Below, piece by piece: positions 56,880 through 64,000 of a DNA stretch of 64,000 nucleotides; the first letter of the stretch is position 1, and each line of letters opens with the position of its first letter. This DNA is from Plantago elongata (lineage: Eukaryota > Streptophyta > Magnoliopsida > Lamiales > Plantaginaceae). The stretch spans positions 1 to 64,000 of the forward strand of contig JAYMSP010000218.1 of assembly GCA_036897095.1 (NCBI GenBank), read 5' to 3'. The translations under genes were made by a program, and so were the position numbers. The notes under the pieces are model-generated. The model made no database searches and was not told the DNA's origin. It saw only the letters and a program-made list of their open reading frames with translations.

Positions 56880-57925
56880 TTGGCATGCCTTCTTGAGTCT
56901 GTGTATGAGTTGTTTGCTCATTCTCTTTTTCCTAATTCTATTCACCTACATCTGCACCTATTTCCGAGCCTGATTCCCCTCAGTCTCCTCCCTCTCCACA
57001 AATCTCCTACCCTAAACCCTTCCCCTATTTTTGAATATGCCCACCCTCATAATACACCAACTTCACCTACTTTTGATTCACCTACACCTGATTCGCGTTC
57101 TTATCCGGTTGCTCCTTCTACTATCCTTGCTCCTCGCAAATCCGATAAACCTCGTACTATATCTTCTCACCTTAAAGTTTATGAGTGTGTTCTCCCACTA
57201 TCTCTGCAACATGATAAACATTCTAGCAACATGGTCACCACTAACGTCAATTATCCTATATCTACTCATCAATCAGTTGATCAATTTTCACATGCTTTTG
57301 CTTCTTTTACTGCTCAGATTTCTCATGTGGTTGAACCTTGAACTTATGAACATGCCATAAATTCTCCTGAATTTCAAGAGGCTATGAGTAAAGAACTCGC
57401 TGCTCTCGAGAAGAATGACACATGGATCCTTACTCAATTACCACCTGGCAAGAATGAAGTCGGATGTAAATGGATTTACAATGACAAACACAATTCCAAT
57501 AGTTTTATAGAGAGGCAGAAGGCACGATTAGTTGCCAAGCGCTACACTTAGGAGGTGGGTTTAGATTTCTTTGAAACGTTCTCCCATGTCTCTAAACTGA
57601 CCATTGTTAGAACTATTTTAGCCCTTGCAGCTGGTCATGGTTGGTATTTACATCAACTTTATGTCAATAATGCTTTCTTACATGTAGATTTATCAGAAGA
57701 GGTATATATGGTGCCTCCTCCTGGCTTGTTATCCAGACAACATGGTTTGCAAATTAACTAAGAGATTTTATGGTTTAAAACAGGCCTCTAGACAATGGTT
57801 TAGCAACTTGGTTCCTGTTGGCTTGATTTTGGCTACTCTCAGTCTCGGGATAACACTTCTTTATTTATTAAACATGTTGGTTTTTCTATCATTGCTATAA
57901 CTGTCTATGTGGATTGATGTGCTCT
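56880..57925 (+). pseudogene. Copia D integrase-RT linker and RT start
   Basis: A Pro/Ser/Thr-rich linker (56,880-57,341) leads to W-K-x-A-M-like sequence near 57,380 and then G-L-D-F-F-E-T-F-S-H-V, H-Q-L-Y-V-N-N-A-F-L and V-Y-M-V-P-P-P-G-L. G-L-K-Q-A-S-R-Q-W-F follows, then T-V-Y-V-D near 57,900. The sequence of the family ends here. Confidence 0.8.
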
Positions 57926-58079
57926 TTATACTTAGAATACTATGTAGTAAGCAGTTATTATAGAACAATAAGCTAACCACATAATTATTTGCCTTAACTA
58001 ATTAAGCTACCAAGCAGTTGAAAACAAATGATTACTTGAGTTAACAATTTGATAGTTGGGTTGTTTAACTAACAATAAC

Positions 58080-58142
58080 GGTTTTTTCGAAACGTCTAAA
58101 TGGTGACTCGAACCCACGACCTATTTGTTGGAGGTGAAGCGT
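58080..58142 (-). mobile_element. Truncated tRNA-derived SINE with 17-18 bp target duplication
   Basis: A perfect direct repeat GTTTAACTAACAATAAC (58,063-58,079 and 58,143-58,159; one more base T also matches) flanks 63 bp. On the minus strand the insert has CTTCACCTCCAACAAATAGG, then GGTCGTGGGTTCGAGTCACC (a good B box) and an A-rich tail. It is related to the SINE at 34,157-34,251 and lacks the A-box head. Confidence 0.88.
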
Positions 58143-58729
58143 GTTTAACTAACAATAACAAAGTAAACATAAAAATTGATAACGAGATTGATCAATAAGG
58201 GAAAGAAACGCAGTAGATATATAAGGTTATGCTAATTCATGTTAGGGTAATCGTTCATGCTTGTCACATGTTGTTGTACATAAAATAGCCAATCTAGTTT
58301 AACCAACGTATTTGATAATGTGTAACTCTTGAAATTGTAGGTTTGTAATTGTAGGTTGTAAGTCTACTATCCTTAACTGAAAACTTTTTATAATGGATTA
58401 AACTAGATTACTGGATTGCTAGGTTTTACGTAGATGTTTGAACTAGACAAACCTACATGAAAGAAGACAAACCTTAGAACGAATACGCAATTACTGTTTC
58501 ATCTCTACTGTGTTCAGAGATGTTTAGCTACTCATTATGGATTGAAGAATAAAGGAATTCAAGACAACTTTCATGTATTGCAAAGTACATCTCTCAATGT
58601 CAAAGTACGAATATGGAGCTTTCTAAGAATTAGGTTATGAAAGTATATCGAATGAATTTTCTAATTCTAATCTAATAAGGAAATTACAAAGGGAAATCTG
58701 TGTATCTAGCTGCGGCGGACCAATCGTCT

Positions 58730-58880
58730 CGCCGCGGTGAATCTTTCTTCTTGTATTGTATATCCCACACTGATATCTTCACCGGTGCATACAAATGTAT
58801 CTCGCCGCGGCTGTCAATCCTGAGAGGTAGCTTGAATTCTCACTGACTTTCGCCGCGGCAGGAAATGTACGTCGTCGCGG
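58730..58880. repeat. CGCCGCGG motif cluster
   Basis: CGCCGCGG at 58,730-58,737, 58,803-58,810 and 58,851-58,858, and CGTCGCGG at 58,873-58,880, stand in otherwise AT-rich DNA, with a related TGCGGCGG at 58,711. Regular spacing of tens of bases suggests a protein-binding or structured segment of an LTR. The role is unknown. Confidence 0.6.
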
Positions 58881-59157
58881 TGAGCCTCTCGGCACAAGAA
58901 TTCCTTATTTCGCCTCAAAAGGCATCAATTCATGTATAACACAAGGAAAGCATCAAAGCATAAAAATGGACTATACAGACTCTAAACATATGACTCAGAC
59001 TAACAAATGACCGATACAAAGACTAAATTAGACTATAGAATATGGTCTCATGAAACTCCTCAAACCGAACATTTTCTCGTCCCGATTAAACAAACGAATA
59101 AAGAAAAACAAGAATCTAACCACATATACAAACAGAGAGTCGAGGTCCCAAGTGACC

Positions 59158-59306
59158 TAATCTACCATTGTAAATAGTAAACCCTCAAAATTCAAACAAC
59201 TTGTAATCAGACTAACTCTGGCTTACAAAACATCACACACAATCGTTTGTTAGACAATTACAAGGTGTTTGCATTTTGAGGATTTACTATTTAAAATGGT
59301 AGATTA
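59158..59306. mobile_element. Hairpin MITE with TAATCTACCATT ends
   Basis: This 149-bp near-palindrome has arms of about 45 nt (left TAATCTACCATTGTAAATAG.., right the reverse complement ending GGTAGATTA) that pair with few mismatches around a central loop. No coding capacity. The ends abut TTA/TAA, so the target duplication cannot be separated from the repeat. It stops 3 nt before the copia C LTR end. Confidence 0.8.
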
Positions 59307-59309
59307 GTC

Positions 59310-59598
59310 TTGGTCCAGATAACAACAAAGGAAAAGACTAGAAGGGGGGGGGGGGGAATAGTCTTTTCAAACTTTTGTCGATGAACACTAATTCTAAGAA
59401 ACTTGTGGGTTTCTGATACTTAAATTCAGAGAGCGGAAGACTTAAGCGATAGATAAATGTAACTGTGCTTTGCAGCAGTATATGTATGTGTGTAATGCTG
59501 GAATGTAAAATGTTCAAGTGGAGTACTAGTCACCTTTCTGTACTAAAGATAACCCATATGGTGAGTGATCAAAAATACTAATATATATTCCTAACTAA
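59310..59598 (-). mobile_element. Copia C LTR, partial
   Basis: On the minus strand it shares with the copia A LTR the words GTATTTTTGATCA, AAGGTGACTAGTACTC, TTAAGTCTTCCGCTCTCTGA, AAAAGTTTGAAAAGA, a C-run (59,344-59,356) and TTATCTGGACCAA. It matches the two ends of the copia A LTR. Confidence 0.75.
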
Positions 59599-59611
59599 TT
59601 TCCCCTTTTTT
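59597..59611 (-). other. Copia C polypurine tract
   Basis: On the minus strand AAAAAAGGGGAAATT stands directly before the LTR start and after the additional ORF. It is the expected plus-strand primer site. Confidence 0.6.
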
Positions 59612-59993
59612 GATCAGTCAACCATGACTATCTTGGAAGTCCTATTTCAAACATGGAAGTGAAAACAATCCAACACTTACCTATTTCAAATTATATTCAA
59701 TCAGTTAATTAAGTGTAGAAAGTAAACATAAACCAAATCATAAAAAGTGATGTTTGCTGACAAGTTATCTTCTATTAATGGTTTTATGAGAGTATGATCA
59801 TCAGAAAGAACTATTACAGAACATAAGATAACTTTTACAAAAGTATTACAAAGTTAGTAGAATTACAAAAACTACTAAGTAAATTACAACAACAGGAGAG
59901 TCCAAGCTCCATGTAAGACATCCCAAAGTAGTCTTAAAGTCTTCAAAATAAACTTTGGTTCAGAAACCATAAGTTCTTCAGCACCCTCCTGGA
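59612..59993 (-). other. 3' untranslated part of copia C
   Basis: No coding sequence. It is AT-rich DNA between the end of the additional ORF and the polypurine tract. Confidence 0.5.
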
Positions 59994-62900
59994 TCACTGG
60001 ATCTGGTCATCAACTTCCCTGCAGTCTTCAACATATTTATAGAGAAGCCTTCTGACAGAGAGTTCAGTCTTTCTGGCTAATCCATAAATGTCAATATAAG
60101 TCTTGGTAGGGTCTTTGTTTTTTTGAACAAAGAGTTTGGCCCAGTAGTATTTGCCCTGTTCCCATGCATAGTCTACCTTAAGCTGAGATAACTCATGATG
60201 ATGATAGATGATCTCAAGATATGCAATGGCATCCATGTTCTCATCAGCAGTCATATAGAAGAATTGGTAGGATTTGACACCTAACTTGTTCTTCTTGCTA
60301 TAGGTACCATCCATTTTATGAACTTTGTGAACATCATCAGGCTTTAGATAAGGACAGATAAAGTCAAGTGAATTTTGCATAGCCTCAGACCTTTTTTTGA
60401 ACTTCAATATCAAGCCATGCCTTAGTCTGCTCAGGATTTAGCAGTACAGGCTTGTTGATTTTCCATGCCATCATTTGATTGTAGGAGTTGAAAACTTCTT
60501 GTTTAGCAAAAGTTGCTTTAGCTCAAGAATCCAATATCCATTCTAGAGATGAATGCATCTACAGGCTAATTGGCTGTCATAAGTCCTGACATACTCAATC
60601 TGGGCAGCATCTGGTCTCTCTTCTTGTTCTTTCTCTTGAGTTCTTTCATGCTTTCTGGGAGCTGTGCTAGAAGATCCACGTAAGATAGACTTGGTGTTTC
60701 CAGAAGGGGTTCTAGCATCTATTGGCCTTACTGCCAGTGGTGGTTCAGAGGTGTTTCCATCTCTCCTTCTCTTTTGTAGTGGATGATCATCATGATCAGT
60801 CTCATCATCATCATGAAAGATGTTCTGGATTGGAGACTTGCACCTTTCCTGATCAACTAACTCTCGTTCTTCTTGATCTTGGTCTTCAGAAGACTTCTTT
60901 TCTTCGGATATGACAAGGGCCTTGGAACCCCTGGTAATCACACTCTTAAGCCTTGATCTTGTTGTTACTCTTGGTTCTTCAGCAACCTCGAGTTCTGGAG
61001 CTTTGTTCTTTGTTGGAGCTTGACTTGTGGAGGGCATTGGTTGCTTTCTCTTTCTACCTTGGCCAGTCTGGGGCACTGCTAATTCTTCCCCCATAGTGAT
61101 GAATGAATGAGTCAAACTGGCATATGAATCTGAGAGAGATTCAAAGTTTCTCTGCAGACTGTTGTGCACTAGAACAAGTTGTTGTAGTTCAGATTTGAGC
61201 TCTTTATTCTCCTTTAGGACTAACGCCTCCTTTTCATTCAGCTCTTCCAAGGGATGGAATATGGCTTCAGCTTTCAGAGTAGCAATGTAATCCTCTTCCA
61301 GTGCCCTATTGACATTGTTGCAGTCCTCATCTCGGATCATGCCTAGATCCTTCTTGGCTAATGCTATGCAGTGGCTCTTCTGAGAAGAAGGCGAACAACA
61401 AGCTTGTTTTCTTCTGGGACTATTTAAAGCACTTCAGTATCTTGTGCTATTAGTTCCTTGCAGAGCTTGGCATACACTGGGCTTCTTCACATGTATTCAA
61501 CATGTCTTATTGTGGTGGCAGGGCATGAAAATATGTGCGGAGCCAGCAATTCCCTTTTCAGATGGGAAGTTTGCATAGCTTCAATTTCTGGTGCCACTCG
61601 GTTTGTGTCTTCTTCTTGTTCACTTTCAATGAAGTCGTCATCATAATCATCCAGACCGACAACCAATTTACCCTTGCCTTTCTATTTACCCATAGGAACC
61701 TGTATCTGTGATGCAGCCTTAGCATCATGCTCATCATCCTCAGTCACCAGAGTATCTAATTCTGCAGTCGTGACTTTGATGTCTCGTTTTGAGTTGTAGT
61801 TTGTCATCAAAGAGTTCCCTTTCCTTGGCATTCTCTACCTCGAACCTCAGTATCCGGGCTTGCTTCTCATCTATATGGGATTGACATTCCAGAGAGAGTC
61901 TTGTTTCTCTCTCCAACAACTTCTTTAGTTTTTCAACTCGAAGTTCAACATCTTGAATTTCATCAGCTAACTGGGTAGCCTGCTGAGCCTATTCCAATAA
62001 AGCTTGTTGGGTTGTAGAAGGTGGTTAAGTGTTTGGTGATAATGGTGGTGTTCTATGTGTATTAGTTGGAGAAGTTTGTTGTTCTCTTGAGTTAACCTGT
62101 CCTTGAGCAATGCCACCAGTCCCTGGTGCTGGACTATCATCATCATTGTCATCTTTCTTGTCATCACCATCCTTGTGATGTTCTGAAGGAGGGTCCTTGA
62201 AGTCGTTTTCATCGATCTCTTCCTCATCTTCAGAGACTAAGTTGATACATCTGGCAAGGTGACCATGTTGCCATTTACTTCCTCGTATTCTGAGAAATAT
62301 ATGCGTAGTGATTTAGGCAACGTAGGGTCAAAGACCATCTGCTTCTTCGTTTGTTCATCACCAGCTTGAAAAGCTGCTACAAGTTTCGGTACCAATTCTG
62401 TCAAAAAGTCTTCATGCATCAGAGAATAGTGAGAGTAATTCTCTCCAGGGATCATAGCACGGATGTATTTTTCCAGATCGAATGCTCGTGCTCTTCACAA
62501 GTGTGTTTCAACAAGTGTGTTTGCTGGCATTTGGAATGTGGAGACAATGTCAGTATCCTCCAACATCTGATCACTTTCCACCAATTCTTCAACTTCATGT
62601 TGGTGAGTGATAACTCCTTCTTCTTGTGCTTTCTCATCAACATTAGCTTGTCGATCAAACGAGTCAAGCTTGAGGCTCCAACATGAGTCTCCATCAGTGA
62701 TCTCTTTAGTGTTTCCAGAAGAGAAACATTAGCATCGGAGTCGTCACTGTCATAACTTTGGACAAAGTCTTTGATTACATTATGGTCTTGCACGGAGAGC
62801 TCTGGTATTTTTCCTAAGCTGCATGTTCTTCTTTCAGAGATGGGGTCTCTCTGGACAGGTCTTGGTTGAGGGGCTTCAACCTCATCAACCCTTTCTGAGG

Positions 62901-63946
62901 GTTGGGTTTCTAAAATAACAACTCTTGGAAGTTGTTTCCTTGTAGTTCTCTGCTTCTTGGTCCTTGGTTTCTTTAGGACGTGGACCTCAGCAGCTTCTCC
63001 ATCAGAAGCGTCTTCTCCTTGTGACACCAACTCTCCCTTGGTAGCCCTTTTCAGAGACTCCTCATATGCATGTTTGAACATGTTGTTGGTCACATGAATG
63101 TCCATGTGCTATCTGAGCACTACCTCACATTTCTCCACAATATAGCATATCTTCAAGCAATAGAGCATGTTTGCCTTAGTGTCAGCACGGCCTTTGGCTA
63201 TCTTGGGCTCAAATTTTTTGACCTTGTTGATGAACTTGGTGAATGCGTACTTGCCCCAATTGAAGAGGTGTTCCTTCTCATTCACTTGTTTCTGAAGAAT
63301 GGCCATCATCATCCAACGTTCGAGGCTCATCTGATCAATGCCTCCTTTGTAGCCATCGAAGCAACGGTGAAGTATACTGGCCAAGACATTCCATCCTTAT
63401 AGAGGTGCAAGGTCCTAATGTCTCCCAATATGAACATTGATGAACAATCTTTGATTTTTCCATTCGCAGCTTCTTCAAACAAGATTTTGGCAGCATCATT
63501 CAAATCCTTGTATCTTTTATTGATCTCAGAAACCTTTCCACGATTTTTCAATCCGGAGATTTTACAGAACTTGTAACAGTCCAGGGCTATCTCAATACCT
63601 TGGACTTTTGTTTTAATGTACGTTTCTTCAACGCTATTACTGAGCTTTGTGTATATTTTGGAGCTATTGTAGAACTCCAAAACATCCACATATGGCATGC
63701 TGCTTGGAGCAGCAGAGAAGAATTTCCTAATCCTAGCTTTTTCAAGCATGTCCAGGACATAGTTCCTGTCTGGAGCAGAGGATATAGAACAATTAAGTAC
63801 TGAGCTTCCATATGTGCTCCCCAATCCTCTGGGTTGAATTTACCCAAGAGACGTTTATTCAACACCTCTAAGTTTCTCTCACTTTGCTTTACATCAGAGG
63901 AGATAGTCGCAATAGTGTTCTTGGAAGTAGTCTTCTTAGGATCCAT
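59994..63946 (-). pseudogene. Additional ORF of the Copia family, copy C, the most complete
   Basis: The start at 63,946 has M-D-P-K-K-T-T and the leader TATAAGAGATGG. Open blocks from N to C: 63,824-63,327 and 63,384-63,109 (globular: V-L-E-F-Y-N-S-S-K-I-Y, C-F-D-G-Y-K-G-G-I-D-Q, L-F-N-W-G-K-Y-A-F-T-K-F), 63,105-62,452 (basic, then acidic), 62,455-62,237, 61,340-60,543 (265 codons) and 60,413-59,994. The 61,340 block opens with a coiled coil (L-K-E-N-K-E-L-K-S-E-L-Q-Q-L) and carries basic clusters G-R-K-R-K-Q-P and L-Q-K-R-R-R-D-G like nuclear localisation signals. No signal peptide or membrane segment is seen. Its place, between pol and the 3' LTR, is that of the env-like ORF of SIRE-type Copia elements. 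Confidence 0.7.
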
Positions 63947-64000
63947 CTCTTATATTGTGGTGAGTGAGAGATTTGAGATTAGTATTTGATCGATAAGATT

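Larger units (their letters stand above)
54204..57925 (+). mobile_element. Copia D: second Copia retrotransposon, 5' part
   Basis: An LTR end (TTGGTATTTCGTCACA) is followed by a primer site TGGTATCAATCACC (54,311). Then gag, protease, integrase and the first part of RT follow. After about 57,925 no Copia sequence is seen, so RNase H and the 3' LTR are absent. The gag type (D-P-T-S-P-Y-F-L-H-H, G-E-N-Y-L-T-W-S) is that of short-gag plant Copia lineages, distinct from copia A. Broken, with around ten or more breaks. Confidence 0.8.
57926..59157. other. Non-coding stretch with a SINE and a CGCCGCGG cluster
   Basis: No gene is seen. It contains the truncated SINE at 58,080-58,142, a GC-rich island with repeated CGCCGCGG (58,700-58,890) and, on its right, a CAAACCGAACATTTTCTCG block typical of an LTR or 3' UTR of an unidentified element. 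Confidence 0.5.
59310..64000 (-). mobile_element. Copia C: 3' part of a second member of the copia A family
   Basis: On the minus strand from the right edge come the additional ORF (63,946 down to 59,994), a polypurine tract (59,611-59,597) and LTR sequence (59,598-59,310) that ends TTATCTGGACCAA like copia A. The pol region would lie to the right, outside the window. Broken, with many breaks. Confidence 0.75.

Overview
The window reads as repeat-dense nuclear DNA of a flowering plant, most likely a eudicot. The evidence is Tat-lineage Ty3/Gypsy elements with a second RNase H, Copia elements with tRNA-iMet-type primer sites, a plant L1-type LINE with a C-terminal RNase H, Mutator-like elements with 9-bp target duplications and small tRNA-derived SINEs. 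I recognise no host gene, tRNA, rRNA or CRISPR array. The species cannot be named from this sequence.

Left and centre (1-39,847). A long solo-type LTR ends at 2,524, followed by gene-free AT-rich DNA. From 4,215 to 39,847 lies one old minus-strand Tat-like Gypsy element (G1) split by two stacks of later insertions. Stack 1 sits in its RT: a solo LTR (8,885-31,552, target duplication AATTT) holds a plant L1 LINE (about 10,400-31,054), which holds a second Tat-like element, Tat2 (13,155-27,925), which holds another solo LTR (16,358-18,294, target duplication ATACC). Stack 2 sits in its gag: an LTR (33,707-39,003) holds a Mutator-like element (33,827-37,239), which holds a tRNA-derived SINE and a solo LTR (34,701-36,961, target duplication TAGGG). 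A third insertion, a short retroposon with an 18-bp target duplication, lies in G1 RT at 32,102-32,422.

Right (39,848-64,000). A Copia element (copia A, plus strand) runs from its 5' LTR through gag, protease, integrase, RT and RNase H to an additional ORF with its own TATA-box leader. The same additional ORF occurs twice more on the minus strand: copy B (51,995 down to about 49,590), which forms an inverted pair with copy A, and copy C (63,946 down to 59,994). Between them lie a MITE, a 1,076-bp Mutator-like element with a 9-bp target duplication, and the 5' part of a second Copia element (copia D). A hairpin MITE abuts the LTR remnant of copia C.

The most interesting items are the three-copy additional ORF (no visible envelope features, coiled coil, basic NLS-like clusters, intron-like gaps, its own promoter region), the antisense ORF block of Tat2, and the datable nesting order. 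All LTR elements are broken fossils. LTR divergence puts Tat2 at roughly a few million years, so the layers around it are older and the solo LTR inside it is younger.
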